Assembly (NCBI RefSeq): GCF_000213175.1
Contig: NW_009799101.1
Location: 4,090,011 to 4,154,010 of the forward strand
Direction: 5' to 3'
DNA from: Neurospora tetrasperma FGSC 2508
Lineage: Eukaryota; Ascomycota; Sordariomycetes; Sordariales; Sordariaceae
Length of the DNA stretch: 64,000 bases
Shown: positions 11,534-22,597 of the stretch, piece after piece
Layout of the letters: each line of letters opens with the position of its first letter
Position numbering within the stretch: the first letter of the stretch is position 1
Position numbers and translations under genes: made by a program
Notes under the pieces: model-generated
Seen by the model: only the letters and a program-made list of their open reading frames with translations
Databases searched by the model: none
What the model was told of the DNA's origin: nothing

Positions 11534-13660
11534 ATGGCTGATCAGTGCATTGTCTGTCTAGAGACTCTAGACGTCCAACTACCCCCAGACCCACTCCCTT
11601 CGTCCTTCGTCAGCGCTCCTGCCGGCCCTGCTACAGGGGATCCAAGTGAGCCCGGAGCGCCCGCCGCATCCATCGAAGTAGACGCAGTCACACCCAAGGA
11701 CGATGCCGGCAACAGCGACAACAGCCCCGTTAGCACAACCGCCAGCAACACAGGTACCCGGAAACACGACAACAAACACGACCATGTAGCCGAGATCCAA
11801 GTTTGTGGCCACGCGCTGCACGATTCTTGCCTACGACTATGGACCGACAAGGCCAATAGCTGCCCCATTTGCCGCCAGCAATTCCACCTGGTGCATGTGT
11901 ACGACAAGATAGGAGGTGAGTTACGCTTACGGTTCCCATTGAAAATCACTGTGCATGCGGAAACAAACAGCATTGCTAACCGGTCTATGGCAGGTAAACT
12001 CCTGAGTTCCTACCATGTCGAAGATAAGAAGCAGGTAGCCGAGTTCGACCCCCAACAATGGCTTGACGAGAACCCCGAGCCCGAGGAGGATGTTAGCCTA
12101 CCGTGCCCAGTCTGCAATCGCTCAGATAACGAGGAGGTTCTATTGCTGTGCGATGGGTGCGATGTGCCATATCATACATATTGCATTGGCCTGGAGAGGG
12201 TCCCGCCTAGCCACTGGTTCTGCATGGAATGTGCGGACGTGCTAGGTGAGGATATCAACGCGCAAGATGGGATGCCCGAAGACTTTGCGCCAGCTCCGAG
12301 AACCCGTCGTGGCTCTCAGAACGCCCGGCGCGAGCGCGGCAACTACTATTTCCCACGAACCCAAGGCAGCATGCGCCGGGCCAGGATAAGAGCTCGCTCT
12401 GACGAGTGGCAAGGTGCTTGGGGTAGGATTGCCGGCAGAGTTTGGGATGCCCTGAGCTTGGACCTTGACTATCAGGATGACGATGGTGACGATGGAACAC
12501 TCGAAGACCTGGAGAATTACCGCCGCTCACAGCGACTTAGGGAGCAGGAGAGGCTAGAGCATGAACGGTGGCAGCAGCGTCTGATGATCGCCACTAGACT
12601 GGGGGCTCGAGACGTCTTTACCACCAACATGCCTAGTGTGTTTCAAAGTCGGTATATCCCGCGCGAACCGTCCCCTCAACAGACACGCGAAGAAGAACGC
12701 GCATGGGGTGCTTTTGAGATGGCCAGAGGTAACCAGGAGAGCTCCGCGAGTCGCAAGCGCAAGTCACGCTCCATTAGTGGTGAAGAAGTCGAAGCATCAC
12801 ACCATGAGCCCGAGAGGAAGCTGAAAAGGCCTCGAACGCGGAGACTACACACCCATCAGAACGGGGAACCATCCACCTCAGCGGCGAATCAGCCGAGTTC
12901 ATCCACCACCGCCGGATCATCAGCATTCGCCGAAGCAGCGCCGTCTTTCTTATCGTCGTTGCTCAAGGAAGTAGAGATGAGCACGCCTTCTGAGGAGGAT
13001 GGCTTCCGAGATCTTCCCGAATTTCCTGTTCCAGGAAGCATCGACACGGGGTCGCCGATTCCTACCTATGTCAGTCCCCGGGCAACAACACCGCCGATGG
13101 TCATGAGCCGGCCGAGTTCCCCTGGCCTCAGCTCCTATCTGGCCCCTGTCTATGCTCCGGCAAACTTTTCGCTCAACCGACCAACATCACCGACAGCTAA
13201 GACTTCCCGGTCGTCCTCGCCGAACAACAGACCTAGGAGTCGAACCTCGCCCGAGAACAGTGACACGGAGCAACAGCGCGGTCGTTCCCGCCAGCAAACT
13301 GGCTCGGCAGCCGCTGGTGGATCATCTTCGTCGGCATCGATTCCTATCCAGACATCGCTAGCGCGGCGGCCTCATCCCGATGCGTCACACAGATCCCCAG
13401 AGACATCGCCATCACGACCCGCTCTGCCTCTCGACGTCAAACAAAGCATCAACAGTATAGTTCGGGGAGCATTAAGGCCTCACTGGCATTCGCAGAAAAT
13501 CACTGCGGAGCAGTACGAGGCCATCAACCGAGATGTGTCGAGGAAGCTTTACGAGGAAGTGAAGAATCCTGCAATGGATCTAGGCGAAGAGCTGAAACAG
13601 AGCTGGGAGAAGCTTGCGGCCAAGGAGGTTACTAGGGCGGTTGAACAGTTGAAGGCGTGA
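11534..13660 (+). CDS. RING-H2 and PHD finger protein, PHRF1-like architecture
   Basis: Exons 11534-11915 and 11994-13660 give a 682-residue protein. I chose the ATG before ADQCIVCLETL because the RING starts at Cys5. The RING-H2 has CIVC at 5-8, then an 82-residue disordered loop, then CGHALHDSC at 91-99 and CPIC near 110. A C4HC3 PHD finger follows at about 165-207 (CPVC, LLCDGCD, HTYC, WFCMEC). The rest is charged and Ser/Pro-rich with basic clusters, then a helical C-terminus from about residue 600 that resembles the SRI-like end of PHRF1. Expected role: nuclear ubiquitin ligase or reader of histone H3 tails, acting with elongating RNA polymerase II; this is inferred from domain order. 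The 78-nt intron is a multiple of three without a stop. The stop TGA overlaps a good donor (GTGAGT at 13657); splicing to 13736 would end the protein at 13748 instead. Confidence 0.85.
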   Translation: MADQCIVCLETLDVQLPPDPLPSSFVSAPAGPATGDPSEPGAPAASIEVDAVTPKDDAGNSDNSPVSTTASNTGTRKHDNKHDHVAEIQVCGHALHDSCLRLWTDKANSCPICRQQFHLVHVYDKIGGELRLRFPLKITVHAETNSIANRSMAGKLLSSYHVEDKKQVAEFDPQQWLDENPEPEEDVSLPCPVCNRSDNEEVLLLCDGCDVPYHTYCIGLERVPPSHWFCMECADVLGEDINAQDGMPEDFAPAPRTRRGSQNARRERGNYYFPRTQGSMRRARIRARSDEWQGAWGRIAGRVWDALSLDLDYQDDDGDDGTLEDLENYRRSQRLREQERLEHERWQQRLMIATRLGARDVFTTNMPSVFQSRYIPREPSPQQTREEERAWGAFEMARGNQESSASRKRKSRSISGEEVEASHHEPERKLKRPRTRRLHTHQNGEPSTSAANQPSSSTTAGSSAFAEAAPSFLSSLLKEVEMSTPSEEDGFRDLPEFPVPGSIDTGSPIPTYVSPRATTPPMVMSRPSSPGLSSYLAPVYAPANFSLNRPTSPTAKTSRSSSPNNRPRSRTSPENSDTEQQRGRSRQQTGSAAAGGSSSSASIPIQTSLARRPHPDASHRSPETSPSRPALPLDVKQSINSIVRGALRPHWHSQKITAEQYEAINRDVSRKLYEEVKNPAMDLGEELKQSWEKLAAKEVTRAVEQLKA

Positions 13661-15657
13661 GTTGACACTTGGCTCATTGGGAGCTGACCAACAACATGCC
13701 CGACTATCATGATGCCCATCGCTTTCGATTGGCAGGGCGTTTCGGTAATGAGGGTTCCAGAGCTCTGTGGGGATTACATTGCAGGTACAATGAGGGCTTG
13801 GAAACAGAGCAAAGTGTGAGCGCGGAAAAAGGCGTCGAACTTGGTCCAGCATCCAAGCGGTTGCTGGCACGGAAGCTTTGCATCAGTCATCGTTGATCAG
13901 GATGAAGCTTATGTATTGGGCATGATAGAAAGGAGAAGTACTTTCTGATCACTCATGTGATGTATATGTTAGATGGTGTATGGTATCAGGGCCGGCTGGG
14001 GCGAATCTGGGTAAATATCCTGGCGGACAACTGGCGTGCGGTAGCTTTTATACATTAGGATCTTTTCAATGAACAGACATGACTATTTTTTGCATTTTGG
14101 TCATCGTTAAGGAACTTGGACTATGTAGTGTAGTCCACAGTTTCCGGCATTGAGCAAGGTGTGCTGAACAAGTCGGTTGATAACGTGATGACTGCTCATT
14201 CTATTCTTGTTCATCTTTTTTGATAGTATACTAACTTGTCCATCCAATCTGATACGTAGCCTAGTAAAGATTCGGAAAGCTTGTCCGAACGCTAGCAAGG
14301 AGGCAGGTCTGATAATTCTATGAGATGAAGCACGCATATATATATATCATGATCAGCGACATGGATGGTGGGAATGAATATTTTGAGCTGGGCAGTGATG
14401 TGCATTGCGGCGTAGCTGAGACTTCAGTAGAAGATGGAGGAACAGTATCGGGGTAATCATGTGGCCGTGCTTGATCGCGACATTGACCGGAGTGACGACA
14501 AGCAAGTGTCGGGGATGGAGAACGATCCATGAATGACCTCAGAGTCCATATCCAAAGCCAAGGAATAGATCGACAGGACACCAAGCAGCCAGACAACACG
14601 CGTGCCACAAAAACGAGGCTTGAGAAATTCGAGACGGGGAAGCATTTCATGAAGGCAAGAATAACACTTTCAAGACCAGCCCCATCTCGACTTTCATCCA
14701 GCGAAGTCTCCTCACACATAGTGTATATACATGCTATGGAGAAGGAGACTGACCAGACTGACTGGGCCAAGCTCATTTCTCAGAAGAGCAAATACACACA
14801 CACACACACACAAGACAGTCTGCAGTATTATTACAATGCAAAACCGTCACGAGAGTTCGCAGAAAAAAAATATGTAAGCAGATTCTATCTAACAGCAACC
14901 CGGTAGAGCGTTTAAAGGCAGGTACCGCTAGCGAATTCGTCTGCTCATGGTGGTTCCTCTCGGCACGGACTAAATGATCAGGACAGTTTTGGAGGAAGAG
15001 AAACGTCGTGATGATAAGGAATGGTGCCTTGAAGAAAAAAAAAAAAAAAGAGAAGGAAGAAGAGAGGGAGGGGGACTGGTCGCAGTTTTATTGCAGCAGT
15101 TCAAAAGTTTGTTGGACCCGCTTCAGTCAGGTGAGTGGTCATGTGGGGTAGGAGCCGACGTGAAAGTTATGGTGGGGTAGTGGGGGGAATTGGTTCGTTT
15201 GGTTTTGGAGAAGAATAAGGGAAGCTTTCGAAAAGGGAAGGCGGTGAGAAAAGTAAATCGGTTGCCAAGATTCAGTTGTTCAATCGCGACCAGGAACGAA
15301 TAACGAGCAGGGGACCTGACTGATCGGTGCGCGGCGGCAGCGCGGCAGGCGGGAGGGCCCCAGGGAAAGAGTGGGGCTGCGGACATCGAAAAAGTTCACG
15401 GCCGGTTTCCCGCGCGCTGTATCGCCCGTCCGTCCGCTCTGCCCTGCCTGCCTGCCCGCCCGCCCGCCGCCGCAGCGACCGACCGACCGACCCCGTCCCG
15501 AATCCACCCCGAGACTTGCGAGAGAGAGAGAGAGAGTTGCGTTGAGGATTGGCGCGCGCGCAAGATTCACCCGTCCTCCCTCCCTCCCTCCGTCCCGTGT
15601 CCTGTTGTCTACACACCCGGGCCCCGTCCAACAACCAAGTCATATATACTGCCCATC
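13661..15657. other. Intergenic region and promoter of the mL46 gene
   Basis: No gene is supportable. It holds a CA run (14794-14813), a poly-A run near 15038-15053 and, at 15421-15540, a GC-rich block of CCGT, CCTG, CCCG, GACC and GA repeats directly before the mL46 start. This block probably lies in the core promoter or 5' UTR. Confidence 0.5.
15421..15538. repeat. Compound simple-repeat block (CCGT, CCTG, CCCG, GACC, GA)
   Basis: Successive short tracts of different tetranucleotides end in an AG/GA run at 15521-15536. The block lies about 120-240 bases before the mL46 ATG. It is low-complexity promoter sequence; no specific binding site is claimed. Confidence 0.6.
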
Positions 15658-16969
15658 ATGTCGGCGTCGAGTAGGGGAGCTGCTCTCCTTAGGAGTATGG
15701 ACCACTTTTTCTTTTTCTTCTTTTTGTATCGTCAACTCGTTACGAATTGGTGTTTTCCATGCATGGCTTCCGATCGCAAACTTTAAGCTTAGACACCCTA
15801 ACTAACCCGTCGCAATCTGTTCCTCTCTTCCTTGCAGGCCAACAACGCTCCATCTGCCTACAATGCCGCACCCAAACCCGAGTACTTGCGCCCGTCGCCG
15901 CCGCCGGCGCCAGTGCACCTAGACGTTTCTACTCCGCCGAGGCCTCTGCCACTGCCACGACCACAACAACACTACCCCCTCCTCACCCGCCCGTCACCAC
16001 ATCAACAGGCACCGACGCCGCCACCTCGACCTCGTCGCAAATCTACCGCATCAAGTCGGGCGTGATCCTGACCCGCCCCCCGCTGCTGACGCGCGACCTC
16101 ACCCCCTTTGAAGAATCCTTCTACTTTTACCAGAAACGCCTCAACGAGCGGCTGACGGCCCCCTTCCGCAAGGACTTTTACTTCAAGAAGGACACGGCCG
16201 CCGACCTGGACTGGCGCATCAAGCTCAAGGAGCGCCACGGCGTGCCCGCCAAGGACATTGGTCGGTACAACCCGCGCGGCCGGATGGCGTGGAACGACGA
16301 GGTGCTGGTGGGGTCGCAGACGTCGTCGAGAAAACACATGGTGGACAAGTTGCTTGCCGATGCGGAGATGCGCGTGTCGGAGGATGGCGAGGAGATCCCT
16401 GCTGAGGATCGGGTCCCCGTCGAGAAGCCGATGCCGAGACGGACGGAGGCGGATGAGAAGGGGGATGTCAAGCGGTTGGATCGCGCGCTGGACAAGACGC
16501 TTTATCTGGTGGTGAAGAAGAAGGCGGACAAGGAAGGCGAGGAGGCCAAGTGGATGTTCCCTACGGGCGTCGTGCCTACGGATGAGGGGTTGCATGAGGT
16601 TCGTTATCCCCCCCAAACCTTCAACCATTTTCTAAAACTCCAGTTAACTAACCTTTTGATAACAATAAACAGACCGCAGCCCGCATCCTCGCCGAGTCCG
16701 CAGGCGTCAACATGAACACGTGGATCGTCGGCCGCGTACCCGTAGCCCACCACGTCGTCCGCCCCGTCTTTGGCCAGAAGGACGGCGCCCTGCTCAAGAA
16801 GGGCGAGAAGATCTTCTTCCTCAAGGGCCGCATCATGGCCGGCCAGGCCGACCTGACCGACAACCTGCATGATCTGGTCGACTTTAAGTGGCTCACGCAG
16901 GAGGAGCTGCGCAGCACGTTGGCGGAGGAGTACTTCCACAGCGTTAAGGGCATGTTTGCTGAGAGGTGA
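15658..16969 (+). CDS. MRPL17: Mitochondrial large-subunit ribosomal protein mL46 (yeast Mrpl17)
   Basis: Exons 15658-15694, 15838-16598 and 16673-16969 encode 364 residues. The N-terminus (MSASSRGAALLRS...) is basic and Ser/Ala-rich, like a mitochondrial presequence, with the RRFYSAEA cleavage-like region near residue 55. The core starts at YRIKSGVILTRPPLLTR, followed by FEESFYFYQKRLNERL and a C-terminal NUDIX-like fold ending with FFLKGRIMAG and FKWLTQEEL, both typical of mL46. The protein belongs to the mitochondrial 54S subunit. The second donor is GTTCGT, weaker than most in the window, but the phase and the reading (HE|TAARILAESAG) require it. Confidence 0.93.
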
Positions 16970-18055
16970 ACAACACAACAACACTCCCTTGTGGGCTGGT
17001 CTGGTGAAGTAGGAGGAAGAAGGTTGGAGAGGTGGTGATGAGTGGATGGTTGACGTCGGTGGGACTACCATTATCTTCCGGGGAGATGGAATGGGGAAGT
17101 GTGTGGGTGGAGGAAGAAGAGAGAAGCATGTGTACAAATGTATTGATATCAAAAGATGGTTTTAGTTGGTCGGTGGTAAGGTACAATTGTTGTTTATGCG
17201 CTGAGTCGACCTGGACCGCCCCCTAGCCGAACACAACCAAAGTTTTCGAGAAAGAGAAAGAGACCCGGTTTGGAAGTTGACTTGACAGGTCAACCGCCTT
17301 GCACGCTTCAGCATACTTGACTAGGCCAAGCCAAGCTCGCATGCTCCGTCTGTAAGAAGCGGGCGAAGGCTGACATGAAGCACAGGGATGAGAGGGGACG
17401 AGGAAAGAGACCTCTCGTCCCTTGTGTTGTTTGTAATGTAGAAACATATGCTTATGTATAGAGATTTGGGATGAAGATGTCATACACAATGCGAGATGGT
17501 TGGTGAATACTACGAGACATCCGCTGGGTTGGTCATTTCACTATCTGAAGTGAAATCTGATACTAACATACACAAACAAGACAGAAATCCTGAGCTAATC
17601 ACATATGTGTAACCCGATTCTGCGCTAGAGACCTGGATAAGGGTGGCAGTGGCCTCTTAAGATCCAGCCTTGATCGATGATGAACACCGGTGCTCCCGGC
17701 TTGAGACATACCGTCAAAGCTTATGCCAGCTGCAGACCAAAGCAACGGTACTTTTAGGCTGGCTGGAAATCTTCATCACGGCGGCCTGTAGGAAATCTTC
17801 ACGCGTCTCCCTACGCCTCCATCATCCATATGATGCCGTTGGTTTACGCCTTTAGCGGAACACCTCTCGTGCGCGTATAGTGGTGTGCTCCTCCATTCCT
17901 CAAACATCATTAACAAATTACTTGTTGACATTATCACATCACAAACAATTCGGGTCTCAATCTTTATCTCATCTGAAAAGCAATGTAAATAACACACAAA
18001 TCGTGCCCAAAGTCCACACAAAAAGGAGCTCATATAGGAGGTCCCAATGATCATC
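16970..18055. other. Convergent intergenic region
   Basis: This 1.1-kb stretch lies between the mL46 stop and the stop of the minus-strand PARN-like gene. It is AT-rich toward 17400-18040. I see no gene, RNA or repeat that I can support. Confidence 0.45.
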
Positions 18056-19981
18056 CTAGAGATTCCGAATCCGGGTCTTTCTGAGCGGAATCGAAGTGGT
18101 GAGCGCCAAAACTTCACCGTTGTCGAGGATCAATTTGTTTCCAAACTTTTCCCAGAAAACTGCCCCCCACGGGGGGAGACGATGAACCTCAGATGCCTCC
18201 TGCTTCTCTTCCTCCTCCTCCTCCTCCTCCTCACTGCCGTCACCGAAAACACTGGGCGGGGTGTCAACCATGCTTCCAGTCATACCGGAAGCGACAGAAG
18301 AACAAATACTTGACCGACGGCTGATAATGCTGTTGGGCGCAAAGGGATTGAGAGTGAAGAAAAGCTTGCTTGGTTTTCTCGTCTTCATTCTCATGCTTCC
18401 GCACGTCTTTTCGGGCCGGGTCTTACTCAGCCACTGCTCCTTCTGCAGCTTCTTTGCTGCAACCTTGAGGAATGCGAGGTTGGAATACCAGCCGTAAAGA
18501 CCGTGTTCTTCAGCCATCTTGTTCTGGTATTCGAATCCTCGTACTGGTGTAACAACGGGTCCTCCCTCTTCCTCTGCGGCAGATATGAACTCAATTGAAG
18601 TCTTGTGCCTGTCGAACGAGTGAGATGGATAGTTGTTGAGGGGATACAGAATCCTGCTGTCCACGATCCGAGGGAAGATGTCGTGTATTTCTTTTGTGAA
18701 TCCGTCGAGTGTCTCCGGAAGTGGGCCCAAAAATGTCGAGTAAAAGTGACACAGCATGTCGAGCTGAGAGTGAATGAGCAGGATAGGTCGTCTGAGCCTG
18801 TTTCTATTCTCAGCTGCTCTAAGTCTGTCGCGAAAAGCCGAGACAAGTTGACTTCGCGAGTCACGATCCACCACCAATAAGTATGCCAAGCATAGTTCGG
18901 GCTCGATGTCGTTGGCAAAATGTCCCCCGAGGAGAGCCTCCACCACGTAGAGAAATCCTGCAAGAACAAGCGTTAGTGGAACCAGAAAGGCCTGGGTGTC
19001 ATGAAGTGCTATCGGAATTGCTTACCTGACTGTCGCGTCAGTGCAATGCGGCGGTTCGTCAATCTCTGTGAGCATCGATCAGTAAATAGTCCTAGACTAG
19101 TGAATTGTGGCTGTTTCCCTGACCTCAATGGTGAGCTCTGTGCGACTGAGCTTCGTGATGTGCATGATTCGATTGTCATCTCTAAGAGTTGCGCGACAGT
19201 CCTCAAAGCAGGAGTGGACAAGTTGGCAGATGAGTCCAACTTGAAGGCTAGTAAACCGCTCGCCTGAGGGGGTTGCTAAGTCAAGAGTCTTGTCCTGTAA
19301 AGGAAGGCGGGCATGAGCTTGATGACCAGCAAGTCGACAGACAAAACCAGAAGGAGTCATCGTACCTCTTCTTTCAGCCAAGATGTGATCTGCTCATTGG
19401 CCCATGCCCGAAATTTCTGGGACTCGGCATCTAGTTTGTTGATGTCCAATGGCTTCTTGGTCTCCCAAGGCTGGAGGAAACGCTCCTCGACTGTTTGCGC
19501 CTCCCAGCGGGTCAAGTAAGGAACACCCCGTTCCCAAGCTTCGTTGAAACCCCAGCCGTTTGTCGCCAACTGTTGAAGGGTGTCGTATGAAAAGGAAAAC
19601 GTTCGATTGACGGTCTTTGCGATGAGTTCCGCCTGAATGTTTGCAGAGAGAAACCAAGGGGTGATGGCAAAGTTGAAGCTACGCGCAGAATATGCTGAGA
19701 CTCGGAATGTCAGTTACCTCGGTGAACACCCAGGCTAAGAAATTCCCATCATACGTACCCTTTTGCTTCTCGTCGTATTGGAAACAAGTCAGGCCAATCT
19801 TGGAGATGTGGTAAACCTTGGAGTGTTCTACCAATTCATGGTAGAGCTCCTCCTTGGTCTGGTTAGCTTTGATGATAGCATCGGGATAACCGATCACAGA
19901 AAGCGAGATGAACTCGGCATCGGCAATCGCGTCAAGGATAGTGGGCAGATGGCCCCAGAAGTTGACGTTGTCGACCTCCAT
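18056..19981 (-). CDS. PARN/CAF1-fold protein lacking catalytic acids (probable pseudonuclease)
   Basis: Minus-strand exons 19981-19755, 19678-19366, 19294-19124, 19065-19026 and 18957-18056 join in phase to 550 residues. The start MEVDNVNFWGHL is the usual start of the CAF1-family poly(A) ribonuclease (PARN/Triman/PNLDC1) group; an upstream in-frame ATG at 19996 is possible. Further family landmarks are ISKIGLTCFQYDEKQKGTFNF, LATNGWGFNEAWERGVPYL and HSQLDMLCHFYSTF. Active family members use four acidic residues. Here the first motif reads FISLSVIGY, with Ser28 and Ile30 where Asp and Glu are expected. Asp317 is kept and His402 is kept, but the expected Asp after YGxx is replaced (Gly406/Trp407). 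The C-terminus has a poly-Glu tract and ends KTRIRNL, with no membrane anchor. The fold is probably retained; deadenylase activity seems unlikely. A non-catalytic RNA-binding role is inference. Confidence 0.85.
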
Positions 19982-20824
19982 TTTGACAGAGATCATGATC
20001 TAAACCGCGATCTAGATGCCCATCAACGTAAGTTCCCGGGCTTGATGCGAGCAGATCTTGGAGGACGAAGAACAACCTTGGAGAAAGGATGAGGGTAGGA
20101 AAACAATGTTCGAACGCTGCAGTGAGGTGGGGTGAAAAGGTAATGAGACCCCCGTGAGGAAAACCCCAAGTGTCCTCACTGCCCAGGCAACGCGGTAGAC
20201 GTGACTTCCGTTATCGGCTTGCCTTCGTCGTACCTTCCTCGCGAACCGGAAGCTGTGCCTGCCACTTCCGTGTGCTGGAGTTCCTTCTTCGTTTGCGAAG
20301 GGAACGTCACCGACGGGCACCTGCCCAGTCCTGCCTGTTTGGTGCCTTGACCGTCCCATAGTACGTATCATGATGTATCTGCTGGAACATAAGATGAAGA
20401 GTAGGGGATGTCACACAGCCAATCCAAGTACCGGGGAAAGATAGAAGAACGGGCAGAGTATCACGTCTGGTTGAGATAATGAAATGAAGTCTTACTGGTA
20501 TAACGTCTATCACGGGTAGTCAAGCCAGAACGAGAATATCGTTGGCGCTCTTTGATCTTTTCTCTCCGGCATATCAAGGCTCTCCTTCTCTCTGCCTTTC
20601 TTGTTCATCACTGGCCCTACGAAGCGCCATCCCTTCTAAATGCTATCCACCAAAGAATCCAGCCAGATAAAAACAACGTCACAACTCATCGCCTTTAGGC
20701 CCAGAACTCCTCCAGTGCTCAAAAAGATGCCCAATTCCATGCAGAAAATAACTAAAAGGAAAAGAAGTGAGTTACAAAGGGACCATCCCTCTGTTGGCAC
20801 TGTATCCCGAGTTGCTGTCTCCTT
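19982..20824. other. Intergenic region between tandem minus-strand genes
   Basis: This 843-nt stretch is the 3' region of the RMD1-like gene and the promoter of the PARN-like gene. No gene or repeat is recognisable. Confidence 0.45.
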
Positions 20825-22597
20825 CTAGTCAACGCCCGCATACAAATCGACAACGATGTTTACGGCCGCCACGAGAATCTCGGCAGCAATAAGAACAATC
20901 ACTATTAAGTAAGTTAGCATAATCCCAGGTTGTTGAGGGTGTATGTGTGCATGGCCGCTTACCGATCCACTCTAGTTTCTCTCCGTGACCGTGAGTTAGC
21001 TGGTCCTTGAGAACAGCCAACAGATCGGCAATGACATCCATACGCTCTGTCAGCAACTTGACACGCTGGTCCATCTCGAGGTAACTGCGCACGGCCTTGT
21101 ACAATGGTTCGAGTTGTGGCTCGACCCAGAACAGCTCCGGTGTATCGAGGACAGAGCCGTTTAGGTGAATGTTGACACGCAATATGAAGAGCTCTCCGAT
21201 TTGCATATTGATCTGTTGTCGACTGAGGTCGATCTTGCCCGTCAATGCAATCTGCGTGGGGATGTCCTTGCACGTCTCGATGGTCGAAGCAATAAGTTCT
21301 TCAAAGAGAGACGTCTATGTGATAGGGTTAGCCAGCAGTCTTACGTCAGGCACTAATAGGATGAGGAACAAACCTTGACACTCTGGGCCAGAGCGTGGGA
21401 AATGGCCAGTTTCGTCATGTAGTTGTTCTTGTCTCGCAAGGTGATGAAGTCGTTGTAGATCCGGGCCTGGTACTCGTGTGTATAGTAAAAGTTAAAATAC
21501 TCCGTCTCCGTATCGTCCGGCCCCAACTTTTCCAACTCGAACTTTGCAATCTCCTTTAGGAACCGCTGTTCTTGGGCAACCGACATGCCCCATATTACCA
21601 CAACACCGTACTCAAAGAGGAAGACTTCCGGAGTGTGGACTTGGATGTCGAAATCAGCCAGCGGGTCATCCGACACAGCGTTCTCGTCGCTGATGACCCC
21701 TTGGGCCACCATATCCTGAACACCTTCCCTGGAGGTGCTGCCTCCATTGAGATTGAGGCTGATCAGGTCCTCTGTACTTTGATAACCACTGCTGTCACCT
21801 TGGGTCACCTCGCCGGTGGAATGCCTGCGAGAATGTATCGGGTCGAAATGCCCCAGCTGTTGTTGCTCCTGGGCTTCTGCCTCGGCCCGGTTGTTCTCAG
21901 CCGCCTGCTTGGGATTGTAGCTATAAGGAGTGTAGATGCACTCGTCGATCAACTTTGGGTTTGCGCCACGACTCTTGGATCTGCTCTTGAGGAACCGCAT
22001 AAGGCCGTCCATCTGGTACCTACTAGCTGTGCAGTACGCCGTCACTCTGGGCAACCTGTCGCGGTCCGCCTTGCCGAGACGCGCAGCATCACGACGGGCC
22101 GTGGGATCCTTGATACGGGTGTACTGCGAGTATACGTCGCGACCGCTCTCCTCGTCGACGCCATCTTCCTCCAGCTCCGGGTTGGGTAGTAGCTTGAGCT
22201 TCTGGGCGTTCTTGGTGCTACGCTGGGGGCCGATCTTGGGCAGGTGAGTGTTGCCAGCAGACGTATAGGGCAGGCCAGAATTGTGGTTGGTTCCGATAGT
22301 ACCGCCGCTGTTTCGTCGCCGCATCTTGCCATTCAGGGCCGATAACATGGGGGGGCCGCCGCCGAGACCGCCAGTGCTAATGGCGGAGGAACTTGAAGGG
22401 GACATTGGCGGATGCGGTAGGCTTGGATGCGAGGCGCGGGCCTGACGGTAGGCGGCCTCGGGCTCGATGGTCTTGGTGACGGGATTAGGGTTGAAGGTGA
22501 CAGTTCGTTGCGGTCTCGTGGGACGGCTGACGTCGGGAGATGATGGTGTCGTGGTGGGGAGGAGCGGTGTATTCTCTGATGGCGTAGTGTTCTCCAT
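20825..22597 (-). CDS. RMD1: RMD1/DUF155 family protein with C-terminal membrane helix
   Basis: Minus-strand exons 22597-21374, 21314-20963 and 20901-20825 give 550 residues. The first 170 residues are disordered and Ser/Pro-rich. The DUF155 domain starts near RDRLPRVTAYCTASRYQMDGL and includes VFLFEYGVVVIWGMSVAQEQRFL, YFNFYYTHEY and LYKAVRSYLEMDQRV. A hydrophobic helix, IVLIAAEILVAAVNIVV, ends the protein, as in yeast Rmd1/Rmd8 and human RMND1. Yeast RMD1 is required for meiotic nuclear division and sporulation; RMND1 acts in mitochondrial translation. No clear presequence is visible, so this copy fits the Rmd1/Rmd8 branch better than the mitochondrial one. Orthology within the family is not resolved. 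Confidence 0.9.

Noticed and set aside
16002-17152. Open frames antisense to mL46
   Set aside because: They mirror the mL46 exons and cross its introns.
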